Counted from the first letter of the stretch, positions 1-8,535 are shown. The stretch: 64,000 nucleotides of DNA from JBCCTX01 sp964468435 (GCA_964468435.1 CAYXVE010000016.1:19893-83892), one strand, 5' to 3'. A program made the numbers and translations. The notes: generated by a model from the letters alone, not told the origin.

Positions 1-2031
1 GTTGCCATTAAATGCTTTACTGACAAAGTTTTGATAAGTTACCCCACCCAGCACAACGAAATCGTGTATTTGATTAAAGGTTTTGCTATATGTCATAGAG
101 TATTCCAACAGCACATTAGAGCGCTCCAATGTGGCGATGTTCGCAATTCCATTGGCAGCTCCTCCACGAATGGTTTTGGTAGAATTATAGATATCCCTGC
201 GGGAGATCTGGCGATCTGAGCCAAAATTCAATTTTCCACTCAATTCTGGGGTGAAATTATATTCGATAAATAGATTTCCCAATGTTCTATTTGTCTCATT
301 CTCGCTGGAAACGCCCTCTGCTACACTCAATGGATTGTTGATCGTCAAATTGGGAGATTGAGTAAAATTACCTTCATCATCAAAAATGGGTTCTGTAGGA
401 TCATACAATAAAGACGTGTAGATGGGACCAGCCACTTCATTGATGTTTAGTCCATCTACATTATTCTCATCCTTGATCAAACTGGTATTGATATTCACTC
501 CGATCTTGGCTTTGTCGCCGATGCTTCGTTCGAGGTTTACTCTTCCGATGTATTTTTCAATTCCAGAGTTGATGATGATTCCTTCTTGATCAAAATAGTT
601 CAGTGAAACAAAGAAGTTCGTATTTTCATCACCTCCTGAAGCAGAGAGGTTATGGTTAAAGATGGGGGCTTCTCGATAGATTTGATCTTGCCAGTCGGTT
701 CCTGCTCCGATTGCTTTTATGTCAGCATCTGTAAATACAGGACCATCGCCTCGATCGATGGAAATGCCGTTAATACCATTTATATACTCTTCAGTGTTCA
801 TGATATCCATTTTTTCATATACAGACTGCGTTCCACCATAGAAATCGTAGGTAATGTTAATACCTCCTCTGCTACCTTTTTTGGTGGTAACGAGAATTAC
901 CCCATTTGCACCTCTAGAACCATAGATAGCAGTGGCAGAGGCGTCTTTCAGAATCTCTATAGATTCAATATCACTGGGGTTTAATGCATTCAGGGGATTT
1001 CGAGGATTTTGATTGTTGCCTGTTTGAGCGACACCACCACCCGGGAGCAGGGTACTATTATCGATAGGAAATCCATCGATTACGTACAGGGGTTCATTTC
1101 CTGCATTGATAGAGCTTGCTCCACGTATCCGTATTGACAGTCCGCCTCCAGGTTCTGAGCTGGTCTGATTGATTTGAACCCCTGCTATTTTTCCTATCAT
1201 CAGTTGGTCAATAGATGAATTGGCACCAGGATTGAAGTCATCTTCACTTAGCGAGGATACAGCCCCAGTGACATCGCTTTTTTCAACTGACCCATACCCA
1301 ATGACTACTACCTCTGATAAAGAGGTAATATCTGGTACAAGTTGTATGTCTATCTGGCTTCTCCCCTCAATCAAGACCTCCTGTGCGACGTAACCAATAG
1401 AAGAAAATCGCAGGGTTGTGACATTGTCATCAAGTGTAATGGTATATTTTCCGTCGGAATCGGTTACGGTACCCTTGGTCGTTCCAATAGCTAGTACAGT
1501 GGCACCTGGAACTCCCTCACCTGTTTCTTCATTCGTTACCGTACCACTAATCGTCTGTTCTGGAGACACACTGCGTATATATTCTGTTGCAAGAATTGGG
1601 GTAATAGAAGGAGATGAGTCAACATGCAAAGTAGCGGTTTGACTGCTCAAGTGCCGCCTCTTCCCAAGTGCTTTCTGATCAGTTTGTTCGTTTTGCTGTA
1701 TAATAAAAACATTCTTATCGAGTTGCTTAAATTGTAGTCCCAAAGATGTTAGGAGTAGCTTTAGTTTTAATTCTAAGCTCAATCGTTCATCTTTTGGTGG
1801 GATAACGCGTTCACTGCCAATCTTGTGGCTGTTGAAAATAATGCTCACCTGATAGGTTTCTTCGTACGATAGTAACAACGATTTCAGCGTCGTCTGTGCT
1901 CTCATTTGAGGGAGTGATGAGACCATGTTCTCTGAATTGGCACTAGTCAGGTGTTGACAGAAGCTAGCGATACTGCCCAAGAGCAGAATTGTTAGCAGTA
2001 GTTTTTTCTTTCGCAGTAGTGTAGTATTCAT
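1..2031 (-). CDS. SusC/RagA-type TonB-dependent receptor, C-terminus outside window
   Basis: Outer-membrane receptor that imports oligosaccharides or other large ligands using TonB energy. Reading the minus strand from the ATG at 2031 gives 677 codons without a stop, so the 3' part (most of the beta-barrel and any SusD partner) lies outside the window. Order: signal peptide about 1-25, STN (secretin/TonB N-terminal) domain about 46-112, carboxypeptidase-regulatory-like domain about 160-232, a TonB-box-like EVVVIGYG at 240-247, plug about 250-385 containing the SusC hallmark AIYGSRGANGVILVTT, then barrel strands. The STN domain is the part that in known systems contacts a FecR anti-sigma factor, and fecR and sigma genes lie immediately upstream in the same orientation, so self-induction by ligand is the likely regulation. 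Substrate cannot be told; nearby sulfatases suggest sulfated glycans (inference). Confidence 0.93.
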   Translation of the reverse strand, partial: MNTTLLRKKKLLLTILLLGSIASFCQHLTSANSENMVSSLPQMRAQTTLKSLLLSYEETYQVSIIFNSHKIGSERVIPPKDERLSLELKLKLLLTSLGLQFKQLDKNVFIIQQNEQTDQKALGKRRHLSSQTATLHVDSSPSITPILATEYIRSVSPEQTISGTVTNEETGEGVPGATVLAIGTTKGTVTDSDGKYTITLDDNVTTLRFSSIGYVAQEVLIEGRSQIDIQLVPDITSLSEVVVIGYGSVEKSDVTGAVSSLSEDDFNPGANSSIDQLMIGKIAGVQINQTSSEPGGGLSIRIRGASSINAGNEPLYVIDGFPIDNSTLLPGGGVAQTGNNQNPRNPLNALNPSDIESIEILKDASATAIYGSRGANGVILVTTKKGSRGGINITYDFYGGTQSVYEKMDIMNTEEYINGINGISIDRGDGPVFTDADIKAIGAGTDWQDQIYREAPIFNHNLSASGGDENTNFFVSLNYFDQEGIIINSGIEKYIGRVNLERSIGDKAKIGVNINTSLIKDENNVDGLNINEVAGPIYTSLLYDPTEPIFDDEGNFTQSPNLTINNPLSVAEGVSSENETNRTLGNLFIEYNFTPELSGKLNFGSDRQISRRDIYNSTKTIRGGAANGIANIATLERSNVLLEYSMTYSKTFNQIHDFVVLGGVTYQNFVSKAFNGN

Positions 2032-2056
2032 AGTACTTCTTATTTAGGTTGATGCA

Positions 2057-2071
2057 CCGCCTCGAAGGCGG
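2057..2071 (-). promoter_or_regulatory. GC-rich hairpin between fecR and susC
   Basis: CCGCCT, loop CGA, AGGCGG: a perfect 6-bp stem of pure GC-rich sequence in an AT-rich 49-nt gap between the fecR stop (2081) and the susC start (2031). It lacks a U-tract, so it could be an attenuator, an mRNA-stabilising or processing element rather than a full terminator. Confidence 0.45.
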
Positions 2072-2080
2072 TAATTATAT

Positions 2081-3064
2081 TTATGGTACATCTATTATAG
2101 TCAGCGTTTCGCGAGTTACTGAAATGTCAAGATTCATGGATTCTGATAATACCTCTATTAGCAGAGATAGATCGTGTAGGGGAAGTGTCCCGGTAAGGGC
2201 TTTGTTGTGTACGTCTGTATGATCAAATCTTACTTTTTTGCCAAAAGTGTGCTCGATTAGCAATGCTATCTCATCCAGCGGAGTATCCATACACAAGAGT
2301 TGATCGTCTTTCCAGGAAGAATAAAGCTCAGGGTTAACTTGTTTTTTGACAGGATAAGGATCATGAGCTTTTATTTCAACCTGTTCTCCTGGACTCATCT
2401 GAATGGGTTCACTATCAGCGCTAGTAAGTTTTATTTTTCCTGTGTTGAGTACCACCTGAGTCCTTTCCTTCCATTCTTGAACATTGAAAGATGTACCCAA
2501 TACTTCTATGGTTAGTCGATCAGTTAGTACTTCAAAAGGATGAGATTTTTCTCCGGAAGTCATTTTTACTACCTCAAAAAAGGCTTCCCCCTTAAGATAT
2601 ACTTTTCGTTCGTCAAGAAAATCTTCATATATTTTGAGAGTAGAGTTTGCGTTCAGGGTTACCTCTGAGCTATCAGGAAGGATGAGTTGTTGTTTTTCAC
2701 CAAAGACAGTTTGATAGATAATAGGTTCTGGCTTACTGTTGTTTAACTCATAAATGATGACAAGGGCAAACAAAATAGCCAAAGAAGCGACTGCCAGAGC
2801 CAGCTGAAATCGATGTATCAAGGCTACAACTTTATTTTTGGTTGGATTTGGATAAAGTTGCTTATGAATTCGCTGCAGAATAGCATCATAGTCGGGTTGA
2901 TCAATATATTTAGAATTGGCAGGCTGAATCCATGTATGAATATTACTTTCCAGTAACTGTTTAAGGTGTTCTTGACCTGGTTCTGATTTTAAATAAGATA
3001 ACACTTGATCGAGTTCTTCCTCTGTACAGGTATTATCCAGGTACTTTAGTAGTAAATGATGCAT
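2081..3064 (-). CDS. FecR-family anti-sigma factor
   Basis: 327-residue inner-membrane anti-sigma factor. The N-terminal about 80 residues are the cytoplasmic sigma-binding part (a short four-helix region ending in ...LYPNPTKNK), followed by one transmembrane helix at about 88-107 (LALAVASLAILFALVIIYEL), a periplasmic FecR domain (motifs FGEKQQLILPDSSEVTLNA and YLKGEAFFEV, RLTIEVLGTSFNV) and a C-terminal DUF4974-like segment of about 70 residues (LDEIALLIEHTFGKKVRF...). Length is normal for Bacteroidota FecR proteins. It lies 76 nt downstream of the ECF sigma gene and 49 nt upstream of the STN-containing SusC receptor, the classic sigma/anti-sigma/receptor triad, so it should relay receptor occupancy to the sigma factor. 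Confidence 0.93.
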   Translation of the reverse strand: MHHLLLKYLDNTCTEEELDQVLSYLKSEPGQEHLKQLLESNIHTWIQPANSKYIDQPDYDAILQRIHKQLYPNPTKNKVVALIHRFQLALAVASLAILFALVIIYELNNSKPEPIIYQTVFGEKQQLILPDSSEVTLNANSTLKIYEDFLDERKVYLKGEAFFEVVKMTSGEKSHPFEVLTDRLTIEVLGTSFNVQEWKERTQVVLNTGKIKLTSADSEPIQMSPGEQVEIKAHDPYPVKKQVNPELYSSWKDDQLLCMDTPLDEIALLIEHTFGKKVRFDHTDVHNKALTGTLPLHDLSLLIEVLSESMNLDISVTRETLTIIDVP

Positions 3065-3140
3065 ACAAGTCGCGTTTTATACTAGTACACATCCGGACAG
3101 CTTTTTGATTATTTACATTTGAACATTCAAGAATAGAAGA

Positions 3141-3725
3141 TTATTTACACAACATGAAAATAAGAATTAATGGGGCAATGTGATTATCAAGAAGATATTT
3201 TTTGAGGAATTTTTTAGCTTGACAGACCTGTGAACGTACAGTATGTTCGGAGATATTGAGCATCACGGATATTTCCTGATAAGAATAACCCTCCAGGAGA
3301 TTAAGCTGAATGATAGCTTTTCGTTTTTCAGACAGATGGGTAATTCCTTGCAGTAGTATTCGCTTGGATTCATTGTATTTGATAGTCTCTTCTGTTTCCC
3401 AAGAAATGGTAGCTTGATCAGGCTGATACCGATAAGCTATTCGAATCCTATTTTGTTCTGCCCGGATCGTATTGAGGATATGATGTTTCAAACAGGTAAA
3501 TAAAAAACCTCTAAGAGAAAGGTTTTCATTCAAATCGGCTCTTGTATTCCATAATTTGATGAATACTTCCTGAAGGGCATCTTCTGCTAGTGAAGAGTCC
3601 TTAAGGTAAGAAATAGCTAATTGAAACATAGAATCTTTATATCTATGGTACACACATTCAAATGCTCCATAATATCCAGATTTGAGAGCAGCTATTAATG
3701 CGGTATTATCAGTATAGACAGGCAT
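3141..3725 (-). CDS. ECF RNA polymerase sigma factor (FecI/RpoE-like)
   Basis: 194-residue group IV sigma-70 factor. Region 2 is about residues 20-85 (core -10-recognition stretch LAEDALQEVFIKLWNTR), then a linker, and region 4 about 125-180 with the helix-turn-helix GYSYQEISVMLNISEHTVRS. It ends in a hydrophobic tail (APLILIFMLCK), a feature often seen in Bacteroidota ECF factors. First gene of the sigma-FecR-SusC triad; predicted to drive the SusC operon on ligand binding. The upstream boundary is only about 130 nt from the dead IS element, so the insertion and deletion stopped just short of its promoter region. Confidence 0.93.
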   Translation of the reverse strand: MPVYTDNTALIAALKSGYYGAFECVYHRYKDSMFQLAISYLKDSSLAEDALQEVFIKLWNTRADLNENLSLRGFLFTCLKHHILNTIRAEQNRIRIAYRYQPDQATISWETEETIKYNESKRILLQGITHLSEKRKAIIQLNLLEGYSYQEISVMLNISEHTVRSQVCQAKKFLKKYLLDNHIAPLILIFMLCK

Positions 3726-3852
3726 AGTGTGCTCATAAATATTAAGAGATCAGTGAAGTATTAGGTGATTATATTAGCTGCTAATGTAAGTTTTAGTTAC
3801 CCCCTTATAACTAATTTATAAAAATCCTGCTTTAATTTCAAGGTAAATATTA

Positions 3853-3872
3853 ATTTGGAATATGTTTGGATC
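3853..3872 (+). repeat. Left inverted repeat of IS remnant
   Basis: ATTTGGAATATGTTTGGATC; pairs with 4704-4723 in inverse orientation with three mismatches. Confidence 0.65.
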
Positions 3873-3873
3873 A

Positions 3874-4635
3874 TTATCGCTCAAGTCTTGCCAAAATTAT
3901 CCGGATGAATATTAGTTGAAAAAAAGTTACAGAAGATTCAGCTAATTTCTCATAATCCCTTGATAATCTGCGATAAAAGTTAGTCCAGGCAAAGGATATT
4001 TCTACTTGCAATCGACCCTTCTGAGGGATATATCCCTTCTCTGAGTTGGATTTCTTTGCGACCTCGACCTCAATATTGAACCATTGATCCACCTCTTTGA
4101 AATGCTTAGCATAGTGCTGGTCTGCACAAATGAGCGTTAGACGACGCTGTTTTCCATAGGTTTGAGCGAGTAATTCAAAGCTCCCTATAAAGTCTGCGGT
4201 ATTAGCAGAAGAAACATGTATAGCTAAAGGAAGTCCATTAGCATCAACTAGCATATGCCGTTTTTCTTCCATTGACTTTTTTGCCTCCATCTGTGCCTTT
4301 GTCCTCATTTACAAAGGCTACTACTTTGACACTCTGGTTATCAATAGCACCTGCTGGGGCTTGAGTTTCTCTACCTTGTATCATTTGTTCTCATTTTATT
4401 CACTCATAATCAAGCCTAAGGTACCTCGCTTTTTCCAGATTTTATCTTAGTAGTATACACTCTGCCAATACGGATACTTACTTTCCATATTCCGCCATTG
4501 GCTTCCAGTTCGTTTGAGCCAAAACATGGCATTTAAGATCGTACGTAGATCATGTTTGCAGGGATGGCGATGATTCAAATACTTTTCGATAGTTTCCCAT
4601 TGGGAATCACTCATTTCTGTAAACTTTATTTGCAT
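3874..4635 (-). pseudogene. IS5/IS427-type transposase, frameshifted
   Basis: The N-terminal DUF4096-like segment starts at the ATG at 4635 (MSDSQWETIEKYL, then DLRTILNAMFWLKRTGSQWR and YPYWQSVYY) and hits a stop at 4447. A conserved middle part is readable in another frame (IQGRETQAPAGAIDNQSVK, then DGGKKVNGRKRHMLVD), containing the first catalytic Asp of the DDE fold in AIDNQSVK. A one-base excess in the run GGAAGAAAAACGG (about 4265-4280) shifts the frame into the C-terminal open stretch 3874-4308 (HMLVDANGLPLAIHVSSANTAD). The linker between the first two parts is shorter than usual and holds several stops. At least two disruptions make it inactive. The +1 shift is in the wrong direction for the usual -1 programmed frameshift of IS elements. 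Confidence 0.8.
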
Positions 4636-4703
4636 ACTTGAAAATTTGTTTATTTTCAAGTATGTCGGTGAATTCCCATTTTTCCAATGCTGAACAAGTT
4701 CAG

Positions 4704-4723
4704 GTTCCAAACATGTTCTAAAT
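4704..4723 (-). repeat. Right inverted repeat of IS remnant
   Basis: Reverse complement reads ATTTAGAACATGTTTGGAAC, 17 of 20 identical to 3853-3872. Confidence 0.65.
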
Positions 4724-4745
4724 GAAATAGTACAATAAATCTGAG

Positions 4746-5021
4746 CTATCTGCCAGTAAGCAAAGCCGCTCTGGTCGGAGAACACACCGGGCAATTCGCA
4801 TAAAAATTGTCAAAACGCATGCCAGCAGCGGCAATAGCGTCTATACTGGGCGTCCGGATATCTTCAGTACCATAATAAGATACATCGTGGTACCCCTGAT
4901 CATCTGTTAGAATAAGCAGTATGTTGGGAAGGGATTCTTCCTGAGTCGTGATAGAGTGAGCCGGTTCTTTCTGGAGAAAAACTGTAATCAATAAAAGGAT
5001 ATGGATAATGATCTGATACAT
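4746..5021 (-). pseudogene. Sulfatase, truncated after the active-site motif
   Basis: Only 91 codons of what should be a 450-550-residue secreted arylsulfatase. Present: signal peptide about 1-22, the first metal-binding Asp pair (ILLILTDDQGYHD, residues 40-41) and the formylglycine motif CSPTRAALLTGR with Cys80. The frame stops directly after LTGR, where homologues continue with about 400 more residues; 23 nt further lies the end of the IS5-type remnant. The remaining gene is not found elsewhere in the window. Catalytically dead because the C-terminal metal ligands and fold are missing. It followed the intact sulfatase at 5255-6655 in the same orientation, so the two were probably one sulfatase operon. 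Confidence 0.85.
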
Positions 5022-5052
5022 AAAGAATATTCATTAATAGGGTAATAAAGGA

Positions 5053-5079
5053 GAGGAAGTCTCAAAAGTCGACTTCCTC
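5053..5079. terminator. Hairpin GAGGAAGTC/GACTTCCTC between the two sulfatase genes
   Basis: Perfect 9-bp arms (5053-5061 and 5071-5079) around a 9-nt loop. The same arms recur in the terminator at 63911-63943. There is no long U-tract on the minus strand here, so termination is likely weak; it may act as an attenuator or mRNA-end stabiliser between the two sulfatase cistrons. Confidence 0.45.
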
Positions 5080-5254
5080 GCATACTTTTTAATGTTTTGC
5101 AAAAATACTCTGCTTATTGTTAAAGCCCATAAATACAGGCCCATTTTCCAGGGTATGTTAGAGCATAAGTTGAACAAAAGCCTGTCATGATGGACTTACG
5201 ATACAGCCCTCGTCAAAATACCATGTAAGTATCCGGGGTGAATCTGGTGACATT

Positions 5255-6655
5255 CTATTCCCGTTCGGCAAGTTGATCCTTACCGGCCTTGAGATTTTGC
5301 TGATGTTCAGCCACAAATTCAGCGATTTGTTCCAACACTTCCGGATGTTTTTCTGCGATATCAAACTGTTCGGAGGGGTCCTCTTGAAGGTTATACAGGA
5401 GCGGTATCTCGTGATCTTCCCGTTCTCCAAATTGACCGTATTCTCCTTCTGTGATAAAATGTGCCTTATACTCCCCCAACCGGGCAGCATATAGTTCTGG
5501 TCCCCGGTAAAAAAGTACGCCCTGTCGTGGACTTACTTTTCCTTCAAATAGTGTAGGACTTAAGTTTATCCCATCAATGATGCGATCACTGGGAATGGGA
5601 ACCTCCGCCAGGGTGCTGACTGTAGTAAACAGATCCATGGTAGATCCCAACTCCCGAATCACTGCGGGCTTAATATTGCCTGGAGACCAGAAGATGCCTG
5701 GTTCGCGCATCCCTCCGTCCCAGGTAGTGCCCTTGCCAGCCCTTAACAATCCTGCGCTTCCTCCATGCGTTTTGAAAGGTAGCCAGGGTCCATTGTCAGA
5801 AGTAAATATCACAAGGGTATTGTCTGCCAGGCCTTCTTTTTCCAACGCCCTTCTGATTTTACCTACCCCATCATCAATCTCTGCCAGGACATCCCCGTAT
5901 AATCCTCTTGACGTTTTTCCTTCAAAATCATCAGAAACAAACAAAGGTATATGGGGTAAACTGTGTGCCAGGTAGATGAAAAAAGGCTCATCAGCATGTT
6001 TTTCAATAAATTCGACGGTCTCATCAGCATAGCGCCTGGTAATGGTATGCTGGTTAGCAGGTCGTTCTAATTCTTCAGTATTTCTCAATAGAGGTACATT
6101 AAAATCTGCTACCAGGATAGAATCGGGATTATCCATGATTTGCCGGTACCGCTTTTTCCCGACAAAGTCCATATCGTTGGAGTAGGGAATGCCAAAGTAA
6201 TAGTCAAAGCCATTATTGGTCGGAAGGTACTGCTCGTGATGACCCAGATGCCACTTTCCAATGCAAGCCGTGGCATAACCCATTTCTTTGAGCTGCTCTG
6301 CCAGGGTAATTTCCGATGGAGGGAGTCCATGGACGGAGTTAGGAAACAGCACCCTGCTCTTGTTGCTACACATACCGCTTCTCACGGGAAGCCGTCCTGT
6401 CATTAACGCTGCTCTACTGGGGGTACACACACTGGAAGCAGCATAGAAGTTGGTCCAGCGTTGGCCTTCCCGGGCCATCTGGTCCAGGTTGGGGGTTTCC
6501 ATCGTTGGATGTCCATAGCAGCCCAGATCACCATAGCCTAAGTCATCAGCAAAAATGATGATGAAATTCATTTTCTCAGAAGAGGGCTGTGCCATAAGCC
6601 CCACGGTATTACTAAGGATACAGCATGCCAGTAATAAAAAACTGCGAGTAGTCAT
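5255..6655 (-). CDS. Secreted sulfatase (arylsulfatase A-like, formylglycine-dependent)
   Basis: 466-residue type I sulfatase that hydrolyses sulfate esters, here probably on glycans. Signal peptide about 1-22 ending VGLMAQ. Metal-binding Asp37 and Asp38 (IIIFADDLGYGDLGCYG), formylglycine precursor Cys77 in CTPSRAALMTGR (C-x-P-S-R consensus), GKWHLGHH, and later TSDNGPWLPFKTHGGSAGLLR. Length is normal and the frame is intact. It follows a SusD C-terminal relic by 44 nt and precedes a truncated second sulfatase, so it is the surviving enzyme of a damaged polysaccharide-utilisation locus. Because the Cys is followed by T-P-S-R it needs a formylglycine-generating (FGE or anaerobic) maturase encoded elsewhere. 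Exact substrate not predictable from sequence reading. Confidence 0.93.
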   Translation of the reverse strand: MTTRSFLLLACCILSNTVGLMAQPSSEKMNFIIIFADDLGYGDLGCYGHPTMETPNLDQMAREGQRWTNFYAASSVCTPSRAALMTGRLPVRSGMCSNKSRVLFPNSVHGLPPSEITLAEQLKEMGYATACIGKWHLGHHEQYLPTNNGFDYYFGIPYSNDMDFVGKKRYRQIMDNPDSILVADFNVPLLRNTEELERPANQHTITRRYADETVEFIEKHADEPFFIYLAHSLPHIPLFVSDDFEGKTSRGLYGDVLAEIDDGVGKIRRALEKEGLADNTLVIFTSDNGPWLPFKTHGGSAGLLRAGKGTTWDGGMREPGIFWSPGNIKPAVIRELGSTMDLFTTVSTLAEVPIPSDRIIDGINLSPTLFEGKVSPRQGVLFYRGPELYAARLGEYKAHFITEGEYGQFGEREDHEIPLLYNLQEDPSEQFDIAEKHPEVLEQIAEFVAEHQQNLKAGKDQLAERE

Positions 6656-6699
6656 AGATTATCTTTTATATCAATTTACACAAAAAACCATACTTATGT

Positions 6700-6840
6700 C
6701 TAATATCCTTCGTTTTGAGTAAGTTGTGGATTAGCGTCGAGGTCTACCTGCGGAATCGCAAACCTAACTCGGAAGGGCTGAGCATTCTTTCCTCGTTCCT
6801 GTGCTTTAGAAATGAATACTCCTTGACTTTTTTTCCAAAT
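6700..6840 (-). pseudogene. SusD/RagB C-terminal relic
   Basis: Reading the minus strand into the stop at 6700-6702 gives about 45 codons ending with PFRVRFAIPQVDLDANPQLTQNEGY, which is the typical C-terminus of SusD-family surface lipoproteins (R-x-x-I-P-x-x-E/D-x-D-x-N-P-x-L-x-Q-N-x-G-Y). An in-frame stop occurs just upstream, near 6850, and no further SusD sequence is present; upstream lies a terminator-like hairpin and the cyclase gene. So nearly all of the SusD gene, and any SusC partner before it, was deleted, leaving the tail immediately ahead of the sulfatase. Confidence 0.8.
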
Positions 6841-6871
6841 TTTCACTGCTCAAATTGACTTCCGATGAAAA

Positions 6872-6932
6872 GAAAAAAGACTCCAATTTTGAGGTCTCAC
6901 ATTTCTTAGACGAGACGTCTGAGTCTTTTTTC
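6872..6932 (-). terminator. Terminator-like hairpin downstream of the cyclase gene
   Basis: Outer arms GAAAAAAGACTC (6872-6883) and GAGTCTTTTTTC (6921-6932) pair perfectly over 12 bp; an inner hairpin AGACG-AGA-CGTCT sits at 6908-6920. On the minus strand it falls 44 nt after the cyclase stop and ends in a run of T, as expected for an intrinsic terminator, though the loop is unusually long (37 nt) and branched. Confidence 0.6.
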
Positions 6933-6975
6933 ATTCAACATTTGATCACATCCCATTCACAGCTTATTTCACCTC

Positions 6976-8052
6976 CTATACTCTATTCACGCCGTAAATG
7001 GCCACGGCTGTTTGTTTACCTTTAAGTATCTCTTCTCCTAAATGCTGGCTTTGAAGTTGCGAGTCTGGTTGCATATATTTCACAAGTTGTTCTGAGACCA
7101 ATAATTGCTGTTGTAATTTATTGCATTGGCTTTGAATACGGGCAGTGGTATTAAGTACATCTCCGTGGTAGGCAATTTCTCTTTTGATAAGCCCTACTTC
7201 TGCTACAATCACTTTTCCTAGGTGAACTCCTGCTTTAAAAAAGGGTTGTAGGCCATATGTGGTTTCATAGTGATCCGATTTGGATGCAAGCACTTCCATA
7301 TAGTCAAAGTAGCAGTGTATGCAGTGATTGTTTTCAAGTCCCTTCTCCAATGGCCAACTCAATACCGCTTCATCCCCCACATATTGATATATTTCTACTT
7401 TGTGCTTGGTAATTACTGAAGTAAGATCGGCAAAGCAATCTTGGATTAAACGGCTGAATTTGATGTGGCCTAGTTTTTCCGCGATTGTCGTTGACGATTT
7501 GAGATCAAGAAACATAAACACACGCAACTCTTCCCGAGGGTTCCGATATTTACCGATAAACATATTCCAGAGTATACCTGGCCCGAACTTTCGACTGACC
7601 ATTCGGACAAAGGAAATAAGACTGGTAATAAACAGAAAATAGATAAAAATGACCCAGTACACGTTGCTTCTCAAAATTTGGATGATCTCTGCCGTTTCCA
7701 TCCCATAACTCAAAAAAACATTTGTAACCACGATTGCAATGGTCATCATAATCTTAACTGCAAAGAAAAAAAAGATTAACTTACCTATGATGATACTTCC
7801 ATAGGATTGCCGTTGGAAATAAGGACGATCAAAGAGTAATTCCACACTTCCGTACATAACCCCTGCGATCCCACTTACCAGGAAAATAACTATTAGCGGT
7901 TGCCCAGGGCTAAGTCCTTTGAGGAGATTTTTTACTGTCCCTGGTTCAGCACTATAGCCACGAAGGAACAGGAAAAACACTACGGCGATTATCCAGATCA
8001 GGAATATTTGTAAGTAGAAAAAGAGGATGGATTTAATGTTATTTCTTACCAT
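6976..8052 (-). CDS. Membrane-bound class III adenylate/guanylate cyclase
   Basis: 358 residues. Four transmembrane helices (about 8-33, 52-75, 86-116, 129-150) precede a cytoplasmic cyclase homology domain from about 176. Metal-binding aspartates are present: Asp183 in FMFLDLKSST and Asp227 in YVGDEAVL. The transition-state pair Asn301 and Arg305 is in VLNTTARIQ, and Asp298 occupies a position used to select adenine. The Lys that usually precedes the second motif (K-x-x-G-D) is Gln223 (YQYVGD), a variant seen in a Bacteroidota subgroup from memory, so nucleotide preference is uncertain. The single catalytic domain implies homodimerisation. It is monocistronic, with a terminator-like hairpin after it. 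Product is probably cAMP or cGMP for intracellular signalling (inference). Confidence 0.88.
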   Translation of the reverse strand: MVRNNIKSILFFYLQIFLIWIIAVVFFLFLRGYSAEPGTVKNLLKGLSPGQPLIVIFLVSGIAGVMYGSVELLFDRPYFQRQSYGSIIIGKLIFFFFAVKIMMTIAIVVTNVFLSYGMETAEIIQILRSNVYWVIFIYFLFITSLISFVRMVSRKFGPGILWNMFIGKYRNPREELRVFMFLDLKSSTTIAEKLGHIKFSRLIQDCFADLTSVITKHKVEIYQYVGDEAVLSWPLEKGLENNHCIHCYFDYMEVLASKSDHYETTYGLQPFFKAGVHLGKVIVAEVGLIKREIAYHGDVLNTTARIQSQCNKLQQQLLVSEQLVKYMQPDSQLQSQHLGEEILKGKQTAVAIYGVNRV

Positions 8053-8225
8053 AGCATCTTACATTTGGCTGATGCAACTATTTGAAAATGAAAGTGAATA
8101 ACTAGTGAAACTGCTGGTGAAGATTCAACTTCTCACAAAGTTCTGTTAAAAGTAAAAAAATGAACTGTGTAGAGGATAAAAAAATAGGCCTTTCGACAAG
8201 TTATTCTTTTTCGGAAATACCCTAA

Positions 8226-8381
8226 CGAATTCATGATCAAATAGATGTAAAGCAATTTTTGTTTGAACTTCCTGGCATAGCAGCGAGTACTACTTATGGA
8301 TTCGAAAAAGATGCCATCCTTTTTTTCGAAGATAGAAAATTTCAATTAGGAACTATAAACAGAATCTCGGGGCACTACTGA
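8226..8381 (+). pseudogene. Possible relic of an unknown gene in the 8053-8535 gap
   Basis: The 483-nt gap between the cyclase start and the MORN gene stop contains a 51-codon open stretch with no in-frame ATG at its beginning, preceded by a stop and ending TGA at 8379-8381. It reads like protein (FLFELPGIAASTTYGFEKDA, then ILFFEDRKFQLGTINRISGHY cut short) rather than random sequence. No family recognised. The rest of the gap shows nothing recognisable. Confidence 0.25.
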
Positions 8382-8535
8382 ACCTTCTCACATTGGTTTA
8401 GCGGGAAACAAATAGTTATGATTTCAGAGGGTTCTTAAATATGCGTTATTTTGAAAAGTCGCCAAAAACAGTTAACAAACTCCCTTAAAATTCAACCTAA
8501 ATTAAAAGGAAGCCGACTGATGGGATATCCTTCTC

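Larger units (their letters stand above)
3853..4723 (-). mobile_element. Degenerate IS5-type insertion sequence
   Basis: About 871 bp bounded by imperfect 20-bp inverted repeats (3853-3872 and 4704-4723; 17 of 20 positions match after reverse-complementing). Inside is a broken transposase in the IS5/IS427 style. No convincing target duplication is visible: the left flank ends TA, the right begins GA. One side abuts a sulfatase cut off after 91 codons, the other the ECF sigma promoter region, so the missing sulfatase remainder is not on the far side. The insertion was therefore probably accompanied or followed by a deletion. Confidence 0.75.

Noticed and set aside
4265..4280. A-run in the transposase as a programmed frameshift site
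   Set aside because: The change of frame needed is +1, not the usual -1, and other stops lie upstream, so ordinary decay is more likely.
4447..4794. An open frame that spans the transposase start and the sulfatase fragment
   Set aside because: It is a chimera: the true transposase start is the ATG at 4635, and codons above it are the truncated sulfatase read out of frame.
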